Assembly (NCBI GenBank): GCA_045614025.1
Contig: JAZLCE010000034.1
Coordinates: forward strand, 1-18,141
DNA length: 18,141 nt
Reading direction: 5' to 3'
DNA from: RGIG4140 sp045614025
Lineage (GTDB): Bacteria; Pseudomonadota; Alphaproteobacteria; CAAHEQ01; UBA3637
The notes beneath the pieces were generated by a model. That model saw nothing but the letters and a program-made list of their open reading frames with translations, searched no databases and had not been told where the DNA came from. The position numbers were made by a program, and so were the translations under genes. Position 1 is the first letter of the stretch. Each line of letters starts with the position of its first letter. Of the stretch, positions 12,471-18,141 are shown piece after piece.

Positions 12471-13610
12471 TTATTCCTTTTTTTCATCATCTGGTTTTGG
12501 CATATAATAAATGGCTTTTTTTTCATCAAACAAAAAGGTTTCTTCTCCCCAACGATCCCACTTAATTGTTATTTTTTCATTTGGAACAAAGTTTAAGATC
12601 GTTGCTTTATCTTTATTTGATTTGCGAACCACCTTTTTTTCATCTTCTTCAAAAATAAAATAATCTGTCCCCCAGCTAAAATGATTAATTTTAATATACT
12701 TTTCTGTTTCCCTTGGGCAATAAGAATACATTTCTTCAATTGTTTTTGAAGAAAAAACATTTGGATATTTTTCAATTGTTTTTTTAGCTAATTCGCATTC
12801 ATCCCATTTATCTTGATCAAATTTACGACCAACCTTTTGATGCACTTCTTCTACTTGTCTATCTTGCACATACCGACAATCAGATCCAAGCGTTAAAGAG
12901 CCATTTGCTCTTGTTCCCAACAATGGTTCCTGTGTCTCAAGTCTTTCAATACGTCCATTATTATAAAGAATTTGAAGCCAAAAATTAAAATCTTCCCCAC
13001 AAGAATAAATTGAATTATATTTAATTTTATGTTTTTTAACAAATGACCTCTTAAATATATTTCCAACATTTCCAATAAAATTACCATAAACCAATTTATA
13101 AATGGGCGGAAAAATATTCCATTTTGTAAATTCCTCAAAAGTTTTACCTTTTTCTTCATAATAATTCATTTTTTTAGGAACAAGTAAAACAACCTCTGGA
13201 TTTTCTTCCATAAATGGCACAACATTTTCCAAATAATTTGGATAGAAAAAATCATCACTATCTAAAACAGCGATATATTTCCCCCTCGCATTTTCATTCC
13301 CTGTGTTACGTGCAATTGCTACACCTTGATTGGTTTTATGGGTAACCACTCGAATTTTATTTGATTTTGCTTGATATTCCTTGAGCAACTGATTCGTTCC
13401 ATCTGTTGACCCATCATCAACAATAACCAATTCATAATCTTGAAACGTTTGATTTAAAACAGAATCAATGGCTCTTGGAAGGTAATCTGCGCGATTATAA
13501 CTTGGCATCACAATAGATACTTTTACGGGGTAAAAAAAGTTTGAATAAAGCGCATATCCAATTGCCAATACCCCTAACACAGAACAACAACCAATTAATT
13601 TCTTTTTCAT
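12471..13610 (-). CDS. Membrane-anchored family-2 glycosyltransferase
   Basis: 379 residues. One N-terminal hydrophobic segment follows MKKK (about 5-26). The GT-A domain starts at VSIVMPSYNRADYLPRAIDS (31-50), with DDGS at 65-68 (nucleotide binding), NQGVAIARNTG (94-104) and the DxD metal motif in LDSDDF (116-121). CGEDFNFWL (near 209) supplies the usual ED acceptor/catalytic motif. The last 100 residues are an extra, aromatic- and charge-rich domain. It transfers a sugar from a nucleotide donor, most likely to a surface glycan or lipid; donor and acceptor are unknown. The charge pattern predicts a type-II anchor. AAAGGAG lies upstream, with a promoter at 13645-13673. Not in a visible polysaccharide cluster. 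Confidence 0.88.
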   Translation of the reverse strand: MKKKLIGCCSVLGVLAIGYALYSNFFYPVKVSIVMPSYNRADYLPRAIDSVLNQTFQDYELVIVDDGSTDGTNQLLKEYQAKSNKIRVVTHKTNQGVAIARNTGNENARGKYIAVLDSDDFFYPNYLENVVPFMEENPEVVLLVPKKMNYYEEKGKTFEEFTKWNIFPPIYKLVYGNFIGNVGNIFKRSFVKKHKIKYNSIYSCGEDFNFWLQILYNNGRIERLETQEPLLGTRANGSLTLGSDCRYVQDRQVEEVHQKVGRKFDQDKWDECELAKKTIEKYPNVFSSKTIEEMYSYCPRETEKYIKINHFSWGTDYFIFEEDEKKVVRKSNKDKATILNFVPNEKITIKWDRWGEETFLFDEKKAIYYMPKPDDEKKE

Positions 13611-13644
13611 CCCCTACTCCTTTGTTTTTTAATATTTTATGAAT

Positions 13645-13673
13645 GTTAAACCATATAAAACCAATAATGTCAA
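13645..13673 (-). promoter_or_regulatory. Candidate glycosyltransferase promoter
   Basis: Minus-strand TTGACA (13668-13673, perfect consensus), 17-base spacer, TTTAAC (13645-13650), 35 bases before the start codon. Confidence 0.55.
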
Positions 13674-13987
13674 TAAAAAAGGGGGTAAATAAAATCAAGC
13701 CGTTATAATCATTTTTTATTGTTTTTTAATATATTTTATTAAATATCAATATATTATTAAATATTCTTAAAGCATTACTTTAACGAAAAATAAGAGGATA
13801 TATCAAAAAAAAGCCTTATTTATCCTAAAAAAAAAGAGATCTTAATCTATAAAGAATATCTTGCCTTATAAAAAAGAGGGCTCTAAAAAAAAAGAGAGAA
13901 AAACCTACTCTTTATGTAAAAAGTGATAACATAAAAAATAAAACTTGTAAAGCAATAAAAAAAAAGAAAAAAAATTGATAACTATAC
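13674..13987. other. AT-rich gene-free stretch
   Basis: Divergent intergenic region between the glycosyltransferase and the Hsp70-like gene. It consists mainly of A/T runs; no ORF with a ribosome binding site is seen. A block around 13762-13791 (ATTCTTAAAGCATTACTTTAA) resembles one at 17368-17388 upstream of the endonuclease I gene (25 of 30 positions over the wider block). Function unknown. Confidence 0.6.
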
Positions 13988-14016
13988 TTGACTTTAAAAT
14001 AACAATCTGATATTTT
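13988..14016 (+). promoter_or_regulatory. Candidate promoter of the Hsp70-like gene
   Basis: TTGACT (13988-13993), 17-base spacer, TATTTT (14011-14016), about 40 bases before the ATG. Confidence 0.5.
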
Positions 14017-14058
14017 TCAAAAACTTTTTTAAAAGTAAGGAAAATCAAGGAGGAAAAC

Positions 14059-15312
14059 ATGCAAGAAAAAACTCTTGCAGGGATTGATTTTGGCACATCA
14101 AATTCCCTGATCGCAATTGCAAATTCAAAAAAAGAAATTAAACCCGTTCAACTTTATAATCAAAAAGCCGTTATCCCCACAACGCTTTTTTTTGGCGAAA
14201 ATGAAAGTTTTTATGGCGAACCAGCTATCAATCTTTATTTAAGTGGCGAACCGGGGCGTTTTATGCGCGGGATTAAAAGCTTGCTGGGTTCTGAAACAGA
14301 ACGCGAAGGCACCAGGGTTTTTAACAGATTTTATTCCTTTTCAAATATTATTAAAACCTTTCTTTTGCATTTAAAAACAGATACTGAAAAGCAAATTGGG
14401 GCTGAGATTGAAAACGTTGTTCTCGGGCGCCCTGTTCATTTTCATGACAATAAAAAAGAAGATGTGGCCGCCGAAAAGTGCCTTGAAAAAATGGCCAAAG
14501 AAATTGGATTTAAAAACATTTCATTTCAATATGAACCTTTAGCTGCCGCCCTGCACTATGAACAAACCATTGAAAAAGAAGAGCTGACCCTTGTGGCTGA
14601 CTTAGGGGGCGGAACAAGCGATTTTTCGGTGATTAAACTGGAACCAAACGGTATAAAAAAAGAAGACCGAAGCCAAGATATCTTGGCAAATGATAGTGTT
14701 CATTTGGCTGGAACAGATTTGGATCATGATATTGCTTATCAACTGGCCATGCCTTATTTTGGAAAGAATTCTGATCGCAAAAATGGCCTTCCCATTCCTT
14801 ATGCTTATTTTAATGACGTTTGCGAATGGCATCAAATTCAAAAATTATATACGCCAACGCATGAGCTAAATTGCGAACGGATGCTGGCCGAAGTTAAAAA
14901 CCATAAGCTTTTTAACCGGTATGTTTTAATGATTCAAAAACAGCTGGGGCATTATATGCTTTTTGAGGCAGAGCATGCTAAAATTGATTTATCTGGCAGT
15001 GAAAACACCAAAATGGATTTAAAAGAAATTGAAAAAAACTTTTTGATTCCAATTTCAAAGAAAGAGTTTTTAGAGGCCACTCAAAAATCGCAAACCCAAA
15101 TTATTGAAAAAGCAAAAGAAACCATTCAACAAGCTGGCATTAAAGGCGAACAAATCCAAAATATTATTTTCACTGGGGGGACAAGCCTTGTCCCTTCCAT
15201 TTCCGAAGGGATTAAAGAGCTTTGCCCCAATGCCGAAGTTAAAAAAATCAGCACGTATGCTTCTGTTGGCTCTGGATTAGCATTAGAAGCATTGCGCCGA
15301 TATGGAAAGTGA
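14059..15312 (+). CDS. yegD: Hsp70-like ATPase, YegD type
   Basis: 417 residues, close to E. coli YegD. The actin/Hsp70 ATPase fold is shown by phosphate-1 GIDFGTSNS (8-16), phosphate-2 VADLGGGTSDFSVI (179-192), and the adenosine motif IIFTGGTSLVPSI in the C-terminal third. FQYEPLAAALHYE (156-168) corresponds to the Hsp70 'EPxAAA' connection. The protein ends straight after the nucleotide-binding domain (VGSGLALEALRRYGK), so there is no DnaK-like substrate-binding domain. Function of the family is poorly known; a chaperone-like or regulatory role is assumed. AGGAGG is ideally placed before the ATG. It is the first of two plus-strand genes but is separated from the next by a probable promoter. 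Confidence 0.92.
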   Translation: MQEKTLAGIDFGTSNSLIAIANSKKEIKPVQLYNQKAVIPTTLFFGENESFYGEPAINLYLSGEPGRFMRGIKSLLGSETEREGTRVFNRFYSFSNIIKTFLLHLKTDTEKQIGAEIENVVLGRPVHFHDNKKEDVAAEKCLEKMAKEIGFKNISFQYEPLAAALHYEQTIEKEELTLVADLGGGTSDFSVIKLEPNGIKKEDRSQDILANDSVHLAGTDLDHDIAYQLAMPYFGKNSDRKNGLPIPYAYFNDVCEWHQIQKLYTPTHELNCERMLAEVKNHKLFNRYVLMIQKQLGHYMLFEAEHAKIDLSGSENTKMDLKEIEKNFLIPISKKEFLEATQKSQTQIIEKAKETIQQAGIKGEQIQNIIFTGGTSLVPSISEGIKELCPNAEVKKISTYASVGSGLALEALRRYGK

Positions 15313-15322
15313 AAAAAAATGC

Positions 15323-15352
15323 TTGACCTTTCAAAAAAATCAAAGGTAATAT
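15323..15352 (+). promoter_or_regulatory. Candidate promoter with internal inverted repeat
   Basis: TTGACC (15323-15328), 18-base spacer, TAATAT (15347-15352), upstream of the 51-residue ORF. ACCTTT (15326-15331) and AAAGGT (15342-15347) form an inverted repeat between and overlapping the boxes, a possible operator. Confidence 0.45.
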
Positions 15353-15374
15353 AAAATAAAAAAGGAGGCTTAAA

Positions 15375-15530
15375 ATGAAGTATACACTTGTTTATGATAA
15401 TATCCCAGAAATGTTGATTGATAAAGTGAATCAATTAATTGATCAAGGATGGGAGCCCATGGGTGGCATTTCAATTTTACACCGGGCAACAGATGAAATT
15501 TTTTGTCAGGCACTGATTAAAAAAGATTAA
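15375..15530 (+). CDS. Small DUF1737-like protein, 51 residues
   Basis: MKYTLVYDNIPEML, then VNQLIDQGWEPMGGISI, then FCQALIKKD. The pattern Y-x-V, 'VNxxIxxGWxPxGG' and a final 'QAxxK' matches the small DUF1737 family of single compact domains with unknown function. AAAGGAGG lies 6 bases before the ATG and a good terminator follows the stop, so it is a well-formed single-gene unit. Cytoplasmic, no signal peptide. Family assignment is from pattern recognition only. Confidence 0.8.
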   Translation: MKYTLVYDNIPEMLIDKVNQLIDQGWEPMGGISILHRATDEIFCQALIKKD

Positions 15531-15547
15531 GTTACACAAAAAAATTT

Positions 15548-15575
15548 AAGGCGCTTATTTAAAAGCGCCTTTTTT
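15548..15575 (+). terminator. Intrinsic terminator of the small DUF1737-like gene
   Basis: AAGGCGCTT (15548-15556) pairs with AAGCGCCTT (15563-15571), 6-base loop, and T-run to 15575. Confidence 0.88.
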
Positions 15576-15663
15576 AATCATATTTTTTAGGATTAACTTT
15601 TCCTTAGTCAAAAAAGAAGATTTTACTTTTCAATTGATTCTTCTAATTCAACCAAAATAATGA

Positions 15664-16038
15664 TTATTCTTTTACATGGCCTGCTTGTTGCAAGTGATGA
15701 AGCGTTTCTTGCCACTTATGTAACGGCATTTTTGGTTTTGTTTGATTCGCATTAAAAACCTTTGCCCGCAACTGAAGGCTTTCAGCTGTTCTTGGATAAT
15801 CTGGGAAAGAAATATAGGTATCATACCCGATATATTCCGCTGTTTTATGATTCCCATCTGTATCGATATAATAATAAGCTTTTTCTTCATGAGCGCTTGA
15901 CTCAAGCTCGGCATGAATCAATTGACCTTCTTTTTTTAACTCTTCATTTGAAAGAGTTGCTTCTTTTTCGCTTGATTTTTCAGAACAAGCCGATAATGAA
16001 ACAGCCAAACAACTTAAAAATAACATTTCTTTTTTCAC
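15664..16038 (-). CDS. Predicted lipoprotein, tandem paralogue 1
   Basis: 124 residues from a GTG start; AAGGAG lies 8 bases upstream, while the next ATG would be 20 bases away. Signal peptide MKKEMLFLSCLAVSLSA with lipobox LSAC (Cys18 lipidated). The mature protein opens with a Ser/Glu/Lys linker, then EKAYYYIDTDGNHKTAEYIGYDTY, then MPLHKWQETLHHLQ, ending VKE. The middle and end match the neighbouring lipoprotein (16144-16479): KAY-YI-TD-N--T-EY-GY and MPL-KW-E-L. It presumably faces the periplasm. No family recognised. Preceded by a long hairpin (16064-16098). Confidence 0.82.
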   Translation of the reverse strand: MKKEMLFLSCLAVSLSACSEKSSEKEATLSNEELKKEGQLIHAELESSAHEEKAYYYIDTDGNHKTAEYIGYDTYISFPDYPRTAESLQLRAKVFNANQTKPKMPLHKWQETLHHLQQAGHVKE

Positions 16039-16063
16039 TTTTGATACTCCTTAAAAAAAATAT

Positions 16064-16098
16064 TTGCTAAACGTATCAAAAAAAGAAACGTTTAGCAA
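16064..16098 (-). terminator. Long hairpin with T-tract between the two lipoprotein genes
   Basis: TTGCTAAACGT (16064-16074) and ACGTTTAGCAA (16088-16098) form a perfect 11-bp stem with a 13-base loop; on the minus strand it is followed by ATA and T8. It could terminate after paralogue 2 or attenuate or process the transcript into paralogue 1. Confidence 0.65.
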
Positions 16099-16143
16099 GC
16101 GCTTATTTTGAGAAAAGTTAGGATTTTGCCCCTGCTCTTTTTT

Positions 16144-16479
16144 TTATTCTTTTACTCTTGTTTTTGAGTCAACCGCTTGAAAATCCAACAACTGTTCGCG
16201 CCATTTTGAAAGAGGCATTCTTAATTCTCTTGGCATAATTCTTTCGCCACAATCTGGCCGATCATCCACATATTTATACCCCGTATATTCAGGAGTGATT
16301 TCATTTTGATCTGTGTTAATATAAAAATAAGCCTTATCATCTTCTTTATCTGGCAAGTCAACAAACATCAGATCACCCACCTTTTTCTGATCTTCTTGAG
16401 TCAATTCATTCTGTTTATATGAACATGAATCAGCAAACAGTAAGGATAAGGCGCTTAAGGCCATTAATTCTTTTTTCAT
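16144..16479 (-). CDS. Predicted lipoprotein, tandem paralogue 2
   Basis: 111 residues; GGAG 6 bases before the ATG. Signal peptide MKKELMALSALSLLFADS then Cys19. The lipobox is ADSC, which departs from the usual L-[AST]-[GA]-C at -3 and -2, so lipidation is less certain. The mature part shares DDKAYFYINTDQNEITPEY, GY and MPLSKWREQL with paralogue 1, and both end VKE. It lies 25 bases after the endonuclease I gene with no terminator between, so it is probably co-transcribed with it. Function unknown; a shared role with the secreted nuclease is possible but unproven. Confidence 0.8.
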   Translation of the reverse strand: MKKELMALSALSLLFADSCSYKQNELTQEDQKKVGDLMFVDLPDKEDDKAYFYINTDQNEITPEYTGYKYVDDRPDCGERIMPRELRMPLSKWREQLLDFQAVDSKTRVKE

Positions 16480-16504
16480 TTAAAACTCCGCATGTTAAAA
16501 AATT

Positions 16505-17257
16505 TTATTTAATAAATCCAAAAATTTTGCATTGATCCATCACAATATCATTCCTGTTTTTTTGGATTTTTTCAATTCTGAGCGCGCGCTCACATTCCCA
16601 CTCATCAACGGGATAGCGCTTATTCCAAACAGAAAGAAGTTTGCGCATCTTATCGCTGATTTTAAACGTTGGATATTTGGATTCGATATAAAAATATGTT
16701 CTGGCAATTTGCCCTTTTGAATATTCCCCTGGTTCCACCGTTCGCCCAACAATTTTAACAGGGCAAGATCCAAATGTGTTTTGAACAGAAGGATGCATCT
16801 CTGTGAAATTAAAATTTGATCGCATGGCGTTCACTGAACCAATTGCTGGAACAAGGTTATACATATCCGAAACCATAAATTGAAACTCTTTATTCACCTT
16901 TTCGGCGCATTTTCTGCCCTTATATGGTTTACCCTTGGAATCAATGCATTCAGCATGCCCTTCCCGCCATTCGGGAAATCCGCGGCCAAAGTTTTCCGCT
17001 GGGACAATATGTTCCCATTCAATTTTGGTGCTCCGCTTTTCATATTTAGGGCTTAAAAACCCTTCAGGATGAACAACTGTTCCATCTTTTTTATATGGGG
17101 CCAAACAATAAAACGTTTGCATATGATCAACATAAACTTTTTTAAGCTGGCGTTTGGCTTCTGAAAAGCTATCAATTGTTTTGTTTCCCTCGGCAAAGGC
17201 CTCCACCCCTGAAAAAAGCAAAATAAAAGCCAATAAAACCCCTTGAAATGCGCGCAT
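16505..17257 (-). CDS. Endonuclease I family secreted nuclease
   Basis: 250 residues. Signal peptide MRAFQGVLLAFILLFSGVEAFA (cleavage about 22), so the enzyme is periplasmic or secreted. The EndA/Dns core is present: KIEWEHIVPAENFGRGFPEWR (79-98, with catalytic His83 in the beta-beta-alpha-metal site) and SDMYNLVPAIGSVNAMRSN (130-148). Cysteines such as those at 51, 104 and 117 suit the disulfide-containing periplasmic forms. It is a Mg-dependent nuclease with little sequence specificity, used for nutrient or DNA scavenging or for limiting DNA uptake. GGGGAG precedes the ATG; promoter at 17288-17316. It heads a likely operon with two lipoproteins. Confidence 0.92.
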   Translation of the reverse strand: MRAFQGVLLAFILLFSGVEAFAEGNKTIDSFSEAKRQLKKVYVDHMQTFYCLAPYKKDGTVVHPEGFLSPKYEKRSTKIEWEHIVPAENFGRGFPEWREGHAECIDSKGKPYKGRKCAEKVNKEFQFMVSDMYNLVPAIGSVNAMRSNFNFTEMHPSVQNTFGSCPVKIVGRTVEPGEYSKGQIARTYFYIESKYPTFKISDKMRKLLSVWNKRYPVDEWECERALRIEKIQKNRNDIVMDQCKIFGFIK

Positions 17258-17287
17258 TTTTCTCCCCTTTATCTATTTATTTCTTTC

Positions 17288-17316
17288 CTTATAGCTTATT
17301 TTAAAAAAAATTTCAA
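17288..17316 (-). promoter_or_regulatory. Candidate endonuclease I promoter
   Basis: Minus-strand TTGAAA (17311-17316), 17-base spacer, TATAAG (17288-17293), 30 bases before the start. Both boxes are near consensus. Confidence 0.6.
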
Positions 17317-17560
17317 GCAACTTTATTTTTTAATGTTTTTTCTTTTAATATTATATAGTTAATTAAGATTCTTAAAGCTTTACCTTAAATAAAAATTGGC
17401 TTTAATTTAAAAATATTTCCACTAAACTTTATTTGGTATTAAATTTAGGACAAAATTAAGAAACAATAAATTAAAAAAACTTAAAAAAAAGCCCCTTTTT
17501 CTCCTTAAAAAAGCGCGAAAAATCCTTAAAATTTGGCTCAAAAATGAATTTAAACGCGAA
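17317..17560. other. AT-rich gene-free stretch
   Basis: Between the endonuclease I promoter and the G-rich island. It is mostly A/T runs, with no ORF having a ribosome binding site. It contains the ATTCTTAAAGC block at 17368-17378 that also occurs in the 13674-13987 gap. Confidence 0.6.
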
Positions 17561-17870
17561 GGAAGAGAGAGAAGTATTTAGAGAGAGAAGTATTTAGAGA
17601 GGAGGATTTAGAGAGGAGGATTTAGAGAGAGGGAGGAAGGGGTTTGGGTGGAGGCAAGGCGTTGAAGGGTGTCGCGTTGAGGTTGGGCGCGTTGAGTTGG
17701 AGCGCAAGTGTTGGATGTGTGGCGAGGTGGAGTGACGAAGCGCGTGAGTTGGGGTTAAGGTTGGGCGCGGGAGTTGGAGCGCAAGTGTTGGGCGCGTGGC
17801 GAGGTGGAGTGACGAAGCGCAAGTGTTGGATGTGTGGCGAGGTGGAGTGAATAAAGAAATCAGGGGTGGA
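17561..17870. repeat. Purine/G-rich tandem-repeat island
   Basis: Two parts. At 17565-17624 there are two copies of a 16-base unit (GAGAGAGAAGTATTTA) and two of a 14-base unit (GAGAGGAGGATTTA), head to tail. At 17681-17850 a G-rich unit of about 62 bases occurs twice (17681-17743 and 17759-17820), its last half repeated a third time (17817-17850). All three contain GCGCAAGTGTTGG and GTGGCGAGGTGGAGTGA. The plus strand is nearly C-poor and G-rich, opposite in character to the AT-rich surroundings. Runs at 17629-17654 (GGGAGG, GGGG, GGG, GGAGG) could form G-quadruplexes. Open frames exist but lack ribosome binding sites and read as low complexity, so no CDS is called. Confidence 0.85.
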
Positions 17871-17927
17871 GGCAAAAGATAAAAAGAGATATGATTTTAA
17901 GATAACAAGTGACCAAAGGGTTACAAT

Positions 17928-17951
17928 AAAAAAAGGGGCGAAAAGCCCCTT
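17928..17951 (-). terminator. Intrinsic terminator of the right-edge gene
   Basis: GGGGC (17935-17939) and GCCCC (17945-17949) with 5-base loop; on the minus strand it runs into T7. It lies 16 bases after the stop of the right-edge gene. Confidence 0.85.
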
Positions 17952-17967
17952 AATTAGATTATATTTC

Positions 17968-18141
17968 TTAATAATAAGGTTGGTAATATGGCGCATAAGG
18001 GCGAGGAGCTGGTTGCGAATAAGAATATCCTGCATAAGAAGGTTGTTGATAACCATAAGCATTATATCCGCCGTAATTTGTTTTGGAAAGAATGCCATCT
18101 GTTCCCAAATAAAGGCCCCGTTGAGCCAAGGCGCGCTTGCC
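17968..18141 (-). CDS. C-terminal part of a Tyr/Gly-rich protein, cut by the window edge
   Basis: 57 codons plus TAA (17968-17970); the start lies beyond the right edge. The visible part begins GKRALAQRGLYLGTDGILSK and then becomes a low-complexity tail of Tyr, Gly, Pro, Ala and Gln (YGGYNAYGYQQ, PSYAGYSYSQ, PYAPYYQPYY). Codons are normal for the window and a clean terminator follows, so the gene is real. Such Tyr/Gly/Pro-rich tails are common in envelope or surface proteins of host-associated alphaproteobacteria, but no family is named from this fragment. Confidence 0.8.
   Translation of the reverse strand, partial: GKRALAQRGLYLGTDGILSKTNYGGYNAYGYQQPSYAGYSYSQPAPRPYAPYYQPYY

Noticed and set aside
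12251..12529. Minus-strand ORF of 92 residues across the segment after tRNA-Pro
   Set aside because: It overlaps the glycosyltransferase gene and both intrinsic terminators and begins as translated poly-A; treated as a shadow of a structured or repeated segment.
13753..13784. CtrA-like TTAA-N7-TTAA sites in the AT-rich gap
   Set aside because: The TTAA pairs here have spacings of 6 and 9 (and 5 and 9 near 17360), not 7; expected by chance in such AT-rich DNA.
17594..17875. Minus-strand ORF rich in Pro, Thr, His and Ser over the repeat island
   Set aside because: It would start at TTG without a ribosome binding site, and several frames are open at once because the repeats lack stop codons; low complexity, not a credible gene.
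1..18141. CRISPR arrays, insertion sequences with transposase, rRNA genes
   Set aside because: No regularly spaced repeats with unique spacers, no transposase or integrase reading frame and no rRNA signatures were seen on either strand.

Overview
This is an AT-rich window from what looks like an alphaproteobacterium. The evidence is the two-domain (CTC-type) bL25 gene directly upstream of pth, with ychF nearby. rplY-pth-ychF is a recurrent gene order in that class. An RNase J-like enzyme and an endonuclease I with a signal peptide also fit a Gram-negative, probably host-associated, low-GC lineage. The genetic code appears standard: TGA is used as a stop and Trp is TGG. The genus cannot be read from the sequence.

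Layout. 1-2,320 is an accessory-looking stretch, all on the minus strand: a small possible winged-helix protein, an HNH endonuclease, a three-helix membrane protein and two tiny tightly coupled ORFs, the last broken in frame at an A7 tract, plus a 5'-truncated gene remnant. 2,323-5,388 is a housekeeping minus-strand operon: ychF, bacteriohemerythrin, an SPFH (QmcA-type) gene and an nfeD-like gene, with a promoter at one end and a strong terminator at the other. 5,393-7,036 holds two membrane-protein genes (a TPM-domain protein and an unknown) between pth and ychF. 7,068-8,367 is the rplY-pth operon, with a terminator-like hairpin in its leader. 8,425-10,270 is a plus-strand, diverged RNase J. 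10,283-10,737 holds a duplicated 3' end of tyrS, complete with its own terminator, and a tiny lipoprotein gene. 10,743-12,065 is tyrS with its promoter.

Further right: a tRNA-Pro(GGG), then a gene-free, relatively GC-rich segment enclosed between two intrinsic terminators (a candidate structured RNA or repeat). Next come a membrane-anchored family-2 glycosyltransferase, a 450-base AT-rich gap, a YegD-like Hsp70 on the plus strand, and a 51-residue DUF1737-like protein. After these is a minus-strand run of endonuclease I plus two tandem paralogous lipoproteins. The right end has a purine/G-rich tandem-repeat island with no convincing gene, then the 3' end of a Tyr/Gly-rich protein that runs off the edge.

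How it works together: most of the core genes serve translation and RNA metabolism (YchF, Pth, bL25, TyrRS, tRNA-Pro, RNase J). ychF and tyrS share an almost identical promoter architecture (TTGATTTTTTT, 12 bases, TAAACTTACC), which suggests shared control. SPFH plus NfeD form a known membrane-microdomain pair. The accessory parts most worth a second look are the left-edge HNH/membrane/small-ORF cassette, the tyrS 3'-end duplication, the terminator-bounded segment after tRNA-Pro, the rplY leader hairpin and the G-rich repeat island.
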